The position numbers and the translations under genes were made by a program. Below the pieces are notes generated by a model. It was not told the DNA's origin. It did no database searches and saw nothing but the letters and a program-made list of their open reading frames with translations. Source: Ktedonobacteria bacterium brp13 (lineage in GTDB: Bacteria > Chloroflexota > Ktedonobacteria > Ktedonobacterales > Ktedonobacteraceae). Taken from it: a stretch of 64,000 nucleotides of DNA. The stretch is from positions 8,783,485 through 8,847,484 of the forward strand of contig AP024096.1 in the NCBI GenBank assembly GCA_015099395.1, given 5' to 3'. Of this stretch, positions 27,024 through 34,970 are shown piece by piece; the stretch's first letter is position 1; each line of letters starts with the position of its first letter.

Positions 27024-27160
27024 AAGCCCCCTCCTTGTCTTTGAGATAGGATCAAATCCTCTTCGCTAATATAACGAAACTAACGTGAGTTGTCAAGAAG
27101 AGTCTCTCTGTCGCTTCTCGAAAGAGATCGAAGAAAAGCCTGGGAGGAATGCTGTAAAGC

Positions 27161-27280
27161 AAACTGAACCGATAATCTACATTATCGGCACAGTTTTCTC
27201 CCACTTGTGGTATATTATCGGCAGAGTTGCTGGCGCTATCTCCCAAAAAACTGCGCCGATAATGTAACTGGACCGATAAC
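27161..27280. repeat. TnpI-type recombination site with five motif copies
   Basis: Five copies of ATTATCGGNNCAGTT occur: two inverted around a 4-base centre (27161-27176 and 27181-27196, the likely crossover core), one direct at 27214, and two reversed at 27249-27263 and 27266-27280. The layout matches the internal recombination site of Tn4430-like transposons (inverted core plus direct accessory sites) but has one extra copy. The tnpI-like gene starts 12 bases later. Confidence 0.85.
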
Positions 27281-27291
27281 AAGGAGAAGTC

Positions 27292-28236
27292 ATGTGGAAT
27301 GAGATTGCGGCCTGGCAGGAAATATTGAAAGAGCGCCCGGATCTCTCTGCCAAAACCATCGCGCTCTATACCCAGGATGCTCGCCGCTTTGCTACCTGGT
27401 TGCAACAGGAACACCCTGGCCTCAAAGCGACCGAGGTCACATCTACCGATGCCAAAACCTATCGGGACCACTTGCTTGCCAAACGCTATGCTCCGACGAC
27501 GATCAATCGGGCGCTGATTAGCCTCATGCTCTTTTTCGATACCATCGAGGGGACCAATCCCTTTCGCAACCTGACCATGATTGAGATCGTGGAACCAGCT
27601 CCCGTCGCCTTATCCAAAACCGAATGGAATGCGGTTCGGCGATGTGCAGAAGCAGCAGCTCGACGCGATCACGGATTAGCCTTGGCACTGGCAACCCTCT
27701 TTCGCTATGCAGGCCCGCGTGTCTCAGAAGTCGCGGCACTCAAGATTCCTGATGTGCAGATCTCCGCTCGGCACGGGCTGCTCATTATTCGCCGAGGCAA
27801 AGGACTCAAGCATCGCGAGATCCCGCTGGTCCAGGAAGCACGCGAACCGCTCGATGTCTATTTCACCTATCGCGAACATCTGGCTGAACAGTGGTGCGAG
27901 CGAGCAGCCGTCCGGGGAGAGAACGTTGCTTCCTGGAGTCGCTGGCCTGATGGGCATCTCTTTCTTGGCCAGCGTGGGCCTCTGGCCGAACGCGGCATTC
28001 GGGAGATTATTGCCAAACTCGGTCAGGCTGCAAAGCTCGCTTCTCCTCTCGGTCCTCATGATCTGCGCCATACCTTTGCCAAAGCACTCCTTGATCCTGC
28101 TGCCTACGGACTGGACCGTCCTCCTATGCCTCTTCCTGCCATTCAGCAGTTGCTTGGCCATGCCGATATTGCAACCACAACCATCTACACGCGGGCTTCT
28201 GCTGATGACCTGGCGCGTATGATGGGTACCGTCTGA
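27292..28236 (+). CDS. tnpI: tyrosine recombinase, TnpI-like cointegrate resolvase
   Basis: A 314-residue tyrosine recombinase. The N-terminal SAM-like core-binding domain covers residues 10-95. The catalytic domain has Arg in YAGPRVSEVAALKI, Lys in RRGKGLKHREIP, His-x-x-Arg in LGPHDLRHTFAKAL, His in LLGHADIATTT and the nucleophile Tyr in TIYTRAS. AAGGAG six bases upstream sets the ATG at 27292. It lies directly downstream of a five-copy site and upstream of tnpA, as in Tn4430-type elements, so it most likely resolves cointegrates. The overlap of its promoter region with the site suggests autoregulation. Confidence 0.92.
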   Translation: MWNEIAAWQEILKERPDLSAKTIALYTQDARRFATWLQQEHPGLKATEVTSTDAKTYRDHLLAKRYAPTTINRALISLMLFFDTIEGTNPFRNLTMIEIVEPAPVALSKTEWNAVRRCAEAAARRDHGLALALATLFRYAGPRVSEVAALKIPDVQISARHGLLIIRRGKGLKHREIPLVQEAREPLDVYFTYREHLAEQWCERAAVRGENVASWSRWPDGHLFLGQRGPLAERGIREIIAKLGQAAKLASPLGPHDLRHTFAKALLDPAAYGLDRPPMPLPAIQQLLGHADIATTTIYTRASADDLARMMGTV

Positions 28237-28336
28237 AGCGCTCTAAGCGAAAACTGTGCCGCACTTATCTACTTTGCGGCTAGAGGGGGTCTTCCTTAAC
28301 GCAGGGCCGACTTTGAAAAAAGAGAGCATAGTATTT

Positions 28337-31288
28337 ATGAGGCGACAATGGGAAACAGAAGATCTCATCGAACAATGGACCTTACATGCAGAAGAACGGG
28401 CACTTCTGGGCAATAAGACTGGGGCAACACGGCTTGGCTTTGCTGTCCTGCTCAAGTACTTTCAGCGAACTGGACGCTTTCCTCAGCATAAGAACGAGGT
28501 GCCGGGGATGGTAATTACCTATCTCGCCACACAGGTAGATGTGAATGCGGCTACCTATTTGCAGTATGACTGGCAGGGACGCACGATTGAGTATCACCGT
28601 GCGCAGATCCGTACAGCATTGGGATTTCGTGAAGCGAGTGTAGTAGATGGCGAAATCATGAGTCAGTGGCTCGCCGAACATGTCCTTCCCCATGAGCATC
28701 AGGAAGATATGGTCCGTCAGAGCTGCTATCAACACTTTCGCCTTCAACACCTTGAACCTCCCAAACCAGACCGAATCACACGTATCATTCGCTCAGCCTA
28801 TCGCAGTTTTGAAACACGCCTGTATGAGACCACGGTAGACAGCTTAGATGAAAAGGCACGAGCTGCCCTCGACGTCTTACTCATTGAGGCGTCTCCGCAA
28901 GATGCAGATCAGGCCACCAACGAGGAGCCAGTTACTCTGCATACCCTTCGGATGGACCCTGGCCAGGTTGGGGTCGAAACGGTGCTCAAGGAGGTTGCAA
29001 AGCTCCAGCAAATTCGTGCATTGGGCTTGCCTAAAGACCTCTTTAGCCATCTCTCCCCGAAAGTACTTCGCTCCTATCGGCAACGTGCGAGTGCGGAAGC
29101 GCCCAGCCACTTACGCGCTCACCCTGAAGCAATCCGCTACACCTTGTTGGCTGCGCTCTGCTGGCAACGAAACCAGGAGATTACCGATAGCCTGGTCGAT
29201 CTGCTCATTCAGTTAGTGCATCGCATTGGTGCACGTGCAGAACGCAAAGTTGAAGAGGTCTATGTTGCCGAACTCAAGCGGGTGATCGGCAAGGAGAGCA
29301 TTCTCTATCATATTGCCGACGCTGCCGTCAAACAGCCTGATGGACTGGTGCGCGATGTCGTGTTTCCTGTGGCTTCTGAAACGCTGCTGCAAGACCTGAT
29401 CAAGGAGTATGAATCCAAAGGCCCTGTGTTTCGCCGCCAAGTTCATCTCGTGATGCGCTCTTCCTATCGCTCGCACTACCGGCGCATCCTCCCTCATCTG
29501 CTCGATGTGCTCGAATTTCATTGTAATAATGAGCTCTATCAGCCCATTATTCGAGCAGTGACGTTGGTCAAAGATTACGTTCACAGCCCTCGGCAGTATT
29601 ATCCTGAAGAAGAAATAGTTCCCATCAAGGATATTGTCAAAGCCAAATGGCGCGATCTGGTGGTGGAGAAAGATGAGGATGGCACTGAAAAGGTCAACCG
29701 AATCAATTATGAGGTCTGTCTCTTACAAGCGCTGCGCGACAAGGTACGCAGCAAGGAGATCTGGGTCGTTGGGGCCAACCGCTATCAGAATCCCGATCTG
29801 GACTTGCCCACTGACTTTGAACAGCAACGCACCGATTACTACGAGGCCCTCAAACAGCCCACAGAAGCCTCTGCCTTTGTAGAGCAGGTGCGTACATCGC
29901 TGCAAGAGGCACTCCGTTCCCTTGATGCAGCGATGCCACGCCTCTCTCCAAAGGTAAAAATCCTCACCCGTCGCAACGGCTGGATTCATCTTTCTCCCCT
30001 GGAAGCGCAGCCAGAACCAACCAATCTGGCCCGTTTAAAGCTTGACGTAGCGAGAGAGTGGCCGATGACAAGCCTGCTGGATATGCTCAAGGAAACCGAC
30101 TTGCAGGTGGGATTTACTGATCTCTTCACGAGCATCAGTCAACGGGAGATCCTTCCCCATGAGACCTTGCAGAAGCGCGTGTTACTGTGTCTGTATGGAT
30201 TAGGAACCAATACCGGACTCAAGCGCCTCGTCAATGCCGATCCAGGAACGACCTACCAGGATCTACGCTATGCCAGATCCCGCTATATTCACAAAGAGCA
30301 GTTGCGCAATGCGATTGGAAGGATCGCCAATGCCATCTTTGCCGCGCGGAAGGCAGAGATCTGGGGGGAAGGAACAACGGCGTGCGCGTCCGACTCGAAG
30401 AAGTTTGGAGCCTGGAACCAAAACTTGCTCACCGAGTGGCATATTCGCTACCGAGGGCCTGGGATTATGGTGTACTGGCACGTGGAGAAGAAATCGACCT
30501 GTATTTACTCTCAGGTGAAAAGTTGCTCGTCCTCTGAGGTGGCTGCCATGATTGAAGGCATTTTGCGTCATTGCACCGATGCTGAGATTCAAGCCAACTA
30601 TGTCGATAGCCACGGGCAGTCCGAAGTGGCGTTTGCATTTTGCCATTTACTGGGTTTTCGCCTGTTACCACGGCTCAAAGATATTGGTTCTCAGCGACTC
30701 TACCGAGCGGAGAAAGGGAACCCAGAGGAATTTGCGAACTTGCAACCTGTGCTCACCCGCGCCATTGACTGGGATCTGATCACCAATCAGTATGATGAAC
30801 TGATCAAATATGCAACAGCCCTTCGTCTTGGTACCGCCGACGCCGAATCGATCTTACGCCGTTTTACACGCAACAACGTTCAGCATCCGACCTATCGAGC
30901 GCTCGCAGAGTTAGGAAAAGCTATGAAGACCATTTTCCTCTGCGAGTATCTGCAATCAGAGGACTTACGCCGAGAGATCCATGAGGGCCTCAATGTTGTC
31001 GAGAATTGGAATTCAGCCAATGGCTTTATCTTTTATGGTCGAAGTGGGGAGATTGCGACCAATCGCCTCGATGATCAGGAGGTCGCCGTTTTGTCCCTGC
31101 ATCTGCTTCAGATTTGTCTGGTGTATATTAATACGCTGATGGTTCAGCAGGTTCTCAGCTCGGAGCAGTGGAAAGGTAAGCTGACCGTGCCCGACTATCG
31201 AGGACTCTCGCCCCTCTTCTACAGCCATGTCAATCCCTATGGCACCTTTCGTCTTGATATGAACGAGCGTCTTCGCCTGGAGGCTTGA
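28337..31288 (+). CDS. tnpA: Tn3-family transposase
   Basis: A full-length transposase of 983 residues. DUF4158 domain at the N-terminus (WETEDLIEQWTLHAEERALL, GNKTGATRLGFAVLLKYFQR), central helical region, and the C-terminal DDE domain with ACASDSKKFGAWNQNLL (first Asp), NYVDSHGQSEVAFAF (second Asp) and LNVVENWNSANGFIFYG (Glu). It catalyses replicative transposition. The start at 28337 fits the homologous copy at 24388; the frame extends to 28256 without a ribosome site. A second tyrosine recombinase follows immediately. The transposon's 38-bp ends were not located. Confidence 0.95.
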   Translation: MRRQWETEDLIEQWTLHAEERALLGNKTGATRLGFAVLLKYFQRTGRFPQHKNEVPGMVITYLATQVDVNAATYLQYDWQGRTIEYHRAQIRTALGFREASVVDGEIMSQWLAEHVLPHEHQEDMVRQSCYQHFRLQHLEPPKPDRITRIIRSAYRSFETRLYETTVDSLDEKARAALDVLLIEASPQDADQATNEEPVTLHTLRMDPGQVGVETVLKEVAKLQQIRALGLPKDLFSHLSPKVLRSYRQRASAEAPSHLRAHPEAIRYTLLAALCWQRNQEITDSLVDLLIQLVHRIGARAERKVEEVYVAELKRVIGKESILYHIADAAVKQPDGLVRDVVFPVASETLLQDLIKEYESKGPVFRRQVHLVMRSSYRSHYRRILPHLLDVLEFHCNNELYQPIIRAVTLVKDYVHSPRQYYPEEEIVPIKDIVKAKWRDLVVEKDEDGTEKVNRINYEVCLLQALRDKVRSKEIWVVGANRYQNPDLDLPTDFEQQRTDYYEALKQPTEASAFVEQVRTSLQEALRSLDAAMPRLSPKVKILTRRNGWIHLSPLEAQPEPTNLARLKLDVAREWPMTSLLDMLKETDLQVGFTDLFTSISQREILPHETLQKRVLLCLYGLGTNTGLKRLVNADPGTTYQDLRYARSRYIHKEQLRNAIGRIANAIFAARKAEIWGEGTTACASDSKKFGAWNQNLLTEWHIRYRGPGIMVYWHVEKKSTCIYSQVKSCSSSEVAAMIEGILRHCTDAEIQANYVDSHGQSEVAFAFCHLLGFRLLPRLKDIGSQRLYRAEKGNPEEFANLQPVLTRAIDWDLITNQYDELIKYATALRLGTADAESILRRFTRNNVQHPTYRALAELGKAMKTIFLCEYLQSEDLRREIHEGLNVVENWNSANGFIFYGRSGEIATNRLDDQEVAVLSLHLLQICLVYINTLMVQQVLSSEQWKGKLTVPDYRGLSPLFYSHVNPYGTFRLDMNERLRLEA

Positions 31289-31293
31289 AACTG

Positions 31294-31998
31294 ATGACAC
31301 GAACCCCTGCTCGCACAAAAGCAAAAGAACTTGCCAAATTCCTCAGAACGGAACGGCCTGATTACGCCTATCTCAAAAGCGTGTTTCGCGAGTTACGCAA
31401 AGAACTAGAGATCGAGGTGGAACGTCCATCTGCTCGGCTTCCAGAGGTGCCAACAGAGGAGGAGATTCGCGCCTTTTACCAACAAGTGTGGCAAGCACGC
31501 AAGTTTACGGACATGGTGTTGATTAAGACCCTCTTCTATACAGGCGTTCGTGTCAGTGAGCTGGTCAATATTCGTTTGCAGGAAGTCGATCTGGAGCGCT
31601 GTCAGATCCGTATTTGCCTCGGAAAGGGGGGAAAGGACCGCATGGTTCCTTTTCCTCATGCGTTTCGCGAACTCTTAGGACTGCATATTCAACAAATGCA
31701 GCAAAAGCAGGCGTGTTATCTCTTTGAGTCCGTACGCAAACACAAATACAGTGATCGAGGCGTCCGCCGCATGCTCGAACGGTATGCGGTTGCCGCTGGG
31801 ATTACCCGATCTCTTTCCCCTCACAAGTGGAGGCATTTTCTGTTTACCTGGCTCAAGGCACAAGGGGTTGACGATGCGCTGATCCAACCCTATTCTGGGC
31901 ATGAAAGTCGGCAGTCGCTTGAAATCTATTCACGCCTCTCTTTAGGGGAGGCACAGCCAGTCTATGAGCAGACGATGGGCACGTTCCCGATTCAGTAG
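31294..31998 (+). CDS. second tyrosine recombinase, co-transcribed with tnpA
   Basis: A 234-residue tyrosine recombinase with a short N-terminal region and a complete catalytic domain: Arg in YTGVRVSELVNIRL, Lys in GKGGKDRMVPF, His and Arg in SPHKWRHFLFTWL, His in YSGHESRQ and Tyr in LEIYSRLS. The start at 31294 follows GGAGG inside the end of tnpA; the gap between tnpA's stop and this ATG is 5 bases. The missing N-terminal core-binding half makes it shorter than TnpI-type enzymes. Its role beside tnpI is unclear: a partner for resolution, or an integrase of passenger DNA. Confidence 0.88.
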   Translation: MTRTPARTKAKELAKFLRTERPDYAYLKSVFRELRKELEIEVERPSARLPEVPTEEEIRAFYQQVWQARKFTDMVLIKTLFYTGVRVSELVNIRLQEVDLERCQIRICLGKGGKDRMVPFPHAFRELLGLHIQQMQQKQACYLFESVRKHKYSDRGVRRMLERYAVAAGITRSLSPHKWRHFLFTWLKAQGVDDALIQPYSGHESRQSLEIYSRLSLGEAQPVYEQTMGTFPIQ

Positions 31999-32152
31999 TC
32001 CTTCTTGACAACGATATGTTCTCTCTTCTGTGGTTCCTCCTCTAGAAGCAAGCGTGTTCCTACCAGTTGCTGTAGGAGCGGAGCAATCTGGAGAAGCGGG
32101 AGACAATTCTCCTCAGTATGATTTGAGAATTTCATACCTCCTCACTTCCTAT

Positions 32153-32692
32153 TTATTTTCGATTTGGCTCGTATGTGAGTACCACTACACCAGAGCCGAA
32201 TGTTTGCGATTGAACAAGTTTGAATTCCTTTTGCTGGCTCTCACCATGAAAAAGCCGCTTCCCGTTTCCTACTACAATGGGGAAGACCATGAGACGGTAT
32301 TCATCAATGAGATCCTCTTGCATGAGTGAGTGAATGAGCTCAACGCTACCAAAGATCAATATGTCCTGACCAGACTCCTGTTTCAATCTGGTAACTTCCT
32401 CTACAACATTGTCCTTGATAAGGGTGGCATTCCACTCAGCTTCCTGCAAAGTTGTGGTTGGAACATACTTGGGCATACTGTTTATTCTTTCGCCATATGC
32501 ACCAGTAGCACCAGGCCAGGCCGCTGCCAATCCCTGATAGGTTATGCGCCCCAGAAGGAGTGCATCGCTGGCAAAAAGCTCATCGAATTTATATTTTTGT
32601 GATTCTTCACTCCTAAATTGAACAGTCCACAGATGATGATTTTCAACAACACCATCCATAGCCATGAGCATCGAAGCAACTATTTTTCTCAC
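32153..32692 (-). CDS. RibD C-terminal/dihydrofolate reductase-like protein
   Basis: A 179-residue protein of the RibD_C/DHFR-like family (NADPH-binding reductases, mostly uncharacterised). It starts MRKIVASMLMAMDGVVENHH; other blocks are LLLGRITYQGLAAAWP, ILIFGSVELIHSLMQEDLID and YRLMVFPIVVGNGKRLF. The start is a GTG at 32692 with AAGGAG six bases upstream, preferred over 32734. Such proteins are not functional DHFRs as a rule and their substrate is unknown. Single gene, no operon partner. Confidence 0.85.
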   Translation of the reverse strand: MRKIVASMLMAMDGVVENHHLWTVQFRSEESQKYKFDELFASDALLLGRITYQGLAAAWPGATGAYGERINSMPKYVPTTTLQEAEWNATLIKDNVVEEVTRLKQESGQDILIFGSVELIHSLMQEDLIDEYRLMVFPIVVGNGKRLFHGESQQKEFKLVQSQTFGSGVVVLTYEPNRK

Positions 32693-33008
32693 GTTTTTCT
32701 CCTTAAAAGGAATGTCGCAGTAATGTACTTGCAAATTGCAAGTGTTCGCAACAAACTATTCTCACGTAGCCAATCAAAAACGGTAAAGCTGTTGCAGATA
32801 GTATTGGAAGAAAAATTGACCCGATATTTCCACTTATTCATTACCTAAACCGGCCTACAGGCGAACATGATGGCGTTCTGGCTATAACGTTTAGTTGGGT
32901 TGGGCGAAGGAACTAAATCTTGTTCCTGTTCAAAAACTCAATGATATTGCGCCAGTGCTTGCTGAAGATATTCATCATCCACAGAGTGTCCTCCCTCGCT
33001 CTCGTCGA

Positions 33009-33326
33009 TCAACCGTTGACCATAAGGAAGGTCTCTTGCGCAAGCTGTTGAAATGTATATGCTCGCTGCAATGACCCCACAGTATCAAAAGGCCCTTCGA
33101 GGATATCCTGGAGACGCTGAGTGAAATCTTGAGGAGTATGCTGTCTTCTCCTGCCAAAAAACGCTGAGAGGTTCGATGGATCTGATTGGTACCTTGCGGC
33201 TGGTGACAACAACCTTAACTCCACCCCTTGGAGGCTTGAGCCTCGATTGAGAAGGGAGTTGAAGATGCAATGATTGAGCCCAACCAGGTTACATGACCAG
33301 GATCTCGCCCGGCTTTGGTCCGGCAA
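33009..33326 (-). CDS. hypothetical protein or gene fragment
   Basis: A frame whose C-terminal 65 residues (SDPSNLSAFFGRRRQHTPQD and LEGPFDTVGSLQRAYTFQQL) look like real protein, while the N-terminal part does not and has no good ribosome site. Probably the 3' end of a lost gene. Family not recognised. A hairpin at 33329-33354 lies just upstream. Confidence 0.3.
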   Translation of the reverse strand: MPDQSRARSWSCNLVGLNHCIFNSLLNRGSSLQGVELRLLSPAARYQSDPSNLSAFFGRRRQHTPQDFTQRLQDILEGPFDTVGSLQRAYTFQQLAQETFLMVNG

Positions 33327-33328
33327 AA

Positions 33329-33354
33329 AGCCGGCATCTTTATTGATGCCGGCT
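33329..33354. terminator. strong hairpin, possible bidirectional terminator
   Basis: AGCCGGCAT and its complement ATGCCGGCT flank an 8-base loop (CTTTATTG). It lies 22 bases past the stop of the 42-residue gene that ends at 33377 on the minus strand. Confidence 0.55.
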
Positions 33355-33376
33355 CGCTATCCAGAGCGCTCGTCAG

Positions 33377-33505
33377 TTAATGACTGCCCAGATATTGGAT
33401 GATCTTTGGATGGCGCTTTACGATAAGCTGCATAATCTGTTCTTCCGTCATTTTGTCGCCGCCATTTCCCTTTGGTGGAAGTTTACGTGTTTTCTTTTGT
33501 CTCAT
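33377..33505 (-). CDS. very small basic protein, 42 residues
   Basis: MRQKKTRKLPPKGNGGDKMT followed by EEQIMQLIVKRHPKIIQYLG and SH. AGGAG stands six bases before the ATG, and a hairpin terminator follows downstream, so it looks like a genuine short gene. The basic N-terminus and predicted C-terminal helix suggest nucleic-acid or membrane binding. The upstream 90 bases on the same strand contain an open frame (VADKSFEILVEWIENHITVF) that lacks a start and ends just before this gene's ribosome site; it may be part of a decayed operon. Confidence 0.5.
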   Translation of the reverse strand: MRQKKTRKLPPKGNGGDKMTEEQIMQLIVKRHPKIIQYLGSH

Positions 33506-33850
33506 GCACATCTCCTACTGATCCTCCCAGTTAAACACGGTAATATGGTTCTCGATCCATTCTACCAGAATTTCAAAGCTTTTGTCAGCAACCGTCGCCT
33601 CAATAGTCTATGCCAGTATGCCAGCGCCATTTCCCTTCCTGGTAAGCAGTTCTGGCTGTGCATGTTCTGAGCTTCTTACTTTCTTCTGGCAACCATCAAC
33701 GAGCCAGTTCTTACCCCGACGTGAGCAGAATGGCTCACGTGACACTCTTTCTGTGCATGTGTGCATTCTGCGTGCATTCTGCGTATTGACTCTTCCACAT
33801 GGCAATCTTGCTCCAACCTTGCTTGTCGATTCCTGCTATGGATGGCTTAC

Positions 33851-33892
33851 AGGTAACGCACAGTGACGCACAGGTAACGCACAGGTGACGCA
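33851..33892 (+). repeat. four tandem near-repeats of CAGGTAACGCA
   Basis: AGGTAACGCA, CAGTGACGCA, CAGGTAACGCA and CAGGTGACGCA follow each other directly, ending five bases before a -35 box. The position suggests a regulator-binding array for the promoter at 33898. Confidence 0.75.
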
Positions 33893-33897
33893 TATGC

Positions 33898-33927
33898 TTG
33901 ACAAGAAGGATGTGTCTCAGGTACACT
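33898..33927 (+). promoter_or_regulatory. sigma-70-like promoter
   Basis: A perfect TTGACA at 33898-33903 and TACACT at 33922-33927 are separated by 18 bases. The start site would fall around 33934, inside the inverted repeat at 33930-33953. Confidence 0.75.
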
Positions 33928-33929
33928 AA

Positions 33930-33959
33930 CCTTACAACTAATGCGGCTTAGTTGTAAGG
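33930..33959 (+). promoter_or_regulatory. palindromic operator or leader hairpin
   Basis: CCTTACAACTAA and its complement TTAGTTGTAAGG flank TGCGGC. It sits at the predicted transcription start of the LexA-like fragment, a usual place for a repressor operator. Confidence 0.6.
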
Positions 33960-33998
33960 CACACCTTTCTGGCAAGAGCATGCGACAAGGAGACGTCA

Positions 33999-34082
33999 AT
34001 GGATCTCACAGAAGAGCAACACCGCTATCTACACCTTATTTTAAATTACCTGCGTGATAACAATCGGTGCACCTCCATCTAA
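33999..34082 (+). pseudogene. LexA-like repressor, N-terminal remnant
   Basis: With AAGGAG upstream, the frame reads MDLTEEQHRYLHLILNYLRD then NNRCTSI and a stop. This matches the start of LexA-type winged-helix domains (LTxxQxxxLxxIxxYxxxxxxPPS), but everything after residue 27 is missing. The promoter, tandem repeats and operator upstream look intact, so a transcribed but truncated repressor gene is the best reading. A distinct micro-protein is the alternative. Confidence 0.5.
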
Positions 34083-34159
34083 CAAGGACAACAAGCCTAA
34101 AAAGGAGTATGAAATATCCAGGGAATAGAAAATTTGCATTCCATTTAGGGAGGCATTCT

Positions 34160-34381
34160 ATGAATAAAAGCAAAAGGCATTCTATAAAAAAAGAGAAAAA
34201 AGGTAAATTGATAGGTTCCATCGCTTCTGTTATCGTTTTGACTTATATTGCTATGGACAGCCCTTTTGCAAGCAAAGCTATTAATGATGGGAATATGTTT
34301 TTCATGTTTTGGCCTCTTATGCTGATCGTACCTATAGTTGCAGTCCTCATAATCTGGGGAATGCTTAAGAAAAAGAACTAA
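34160..34381 (+). CDS. small membrane protein
   Basis: A 73-residue protein. A very basic N-terminus (MNKSKRHSIKKEKKGK) is followed by two membrane segments, LIGSIASVIVLTYIAM and FFMFWPLMLIVPIVAVLIIW, and a basic tail. The start at 34160 has GGGAGG six bases upstream; an ATG at 34109 in the same frame also has an AAGGAG but at poor spacing. Charge pattern suggests both ends are cytoplasmic. No family recognised. Confidence 0.6.
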   Translation: MNKSKRHSIKKEKKGKLIGSIASVIVLTYIAMDSPFASKAINDGNMFFMFWPLMLIVPIVAVLIIWGMLKKKN

Positions 34382-34527
34382 AAATCAGCAATGTATTTTG
34401 AGTGGTCCGGTTTACTTGTGGGACCGCTCAGACTAGCATTCTTCAGAAGGGTATGCGCGTGTATCCTGTTGGCTAGTGTCCGTGTGTAGCACAGGCATAT
34501 CAAGTTTGGCCGGGCTTCACCTTCGGC

Positions 34528-34734
34528 GTGATTGCGCATCATGTACATGGCTCACCAGAAAAAGGCACAGTCTCTCGTATTGTCCTCTTTCTGTATGACT
34601 CAAAACGTCACCTTATCTACAATAGCGGTCAGAATATCCCCACCTATGTTGATTTTCATGTTGATGAACTCATTCCTTATAAAGACAGTGGGAACGTGAA
34701 CTATGTTCCCGTAGAACAGGAGCAAAGCCGATGA
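34528..34734 (+). CDS. hypothetical protein, possibly 5'-truncated
   Basis: A 68-residue frame opening with GTG: MIAHHVHGSPEKGTVSRIVL, then LYDSKRHLIYNSGQNIPTYV. Protein-like sequence continues upstream in frame (AYQVWPGFTFG) until a stop, without a start codon, so the gene may have lost its beginning. Its stop overlaps the ATG of the next gene (ATGA), giving a coupled three-gene set ending in a tyrosine recombinase. Family unknown. Confidence 0.5.
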   Translation: MIAHHVHGSPEKGTVSRIVLFLYDSKRHLIYNSGQNIPTYVDFHVDELIPYKDSGNVNYVPVEQEQSR

Positions 34735-34958
34735 GTGAGATTCTCGTTCCCTGGGCAGCAATCCTGGATTGTATTCAGGCGGGCGTGGCCGGGGATCCTC
34801 AGAAAGCCAGACGCGCGGCAAAAGACTTGCTGGAGCGGCTGCGGGCAGATGGCAATGAACGGATCGCCTGGAATGTTCAGCGTATTCTTGAGGAACAATC
34901 AGCAGCCGTAGTTCCCGTAATCCCCGTGGTCTCGCCAGCCAAAGAGCAAGGAGTCTAA
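34731..34958 (+). CDS. small hypothetical protein coupled to a tyrosine recombinase
   Basis: A 75-residue protein, helical over residues 5-60 (AAILDCIQAGVAGDPQKARR, LLERLRADGNERIAWNVQRI) with a Val/Pro-rich tail. Its start overlaps the previous stop by ATGA, and the recombinase gene starts 13 bases after its stop. It may act with the recombinase as a small accessory DNA-binding protein; this is inference from context only. Confidence 0.6.
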   Translation: MSEILVPWAAILDCIQAGVAGDPQKARRAAKDLLERLRADGNERIAWNVQRILEEQSAAVVPVIPVVSPAKEQGV

Positions 34959-34970
34959 GGAGTCTAACGG

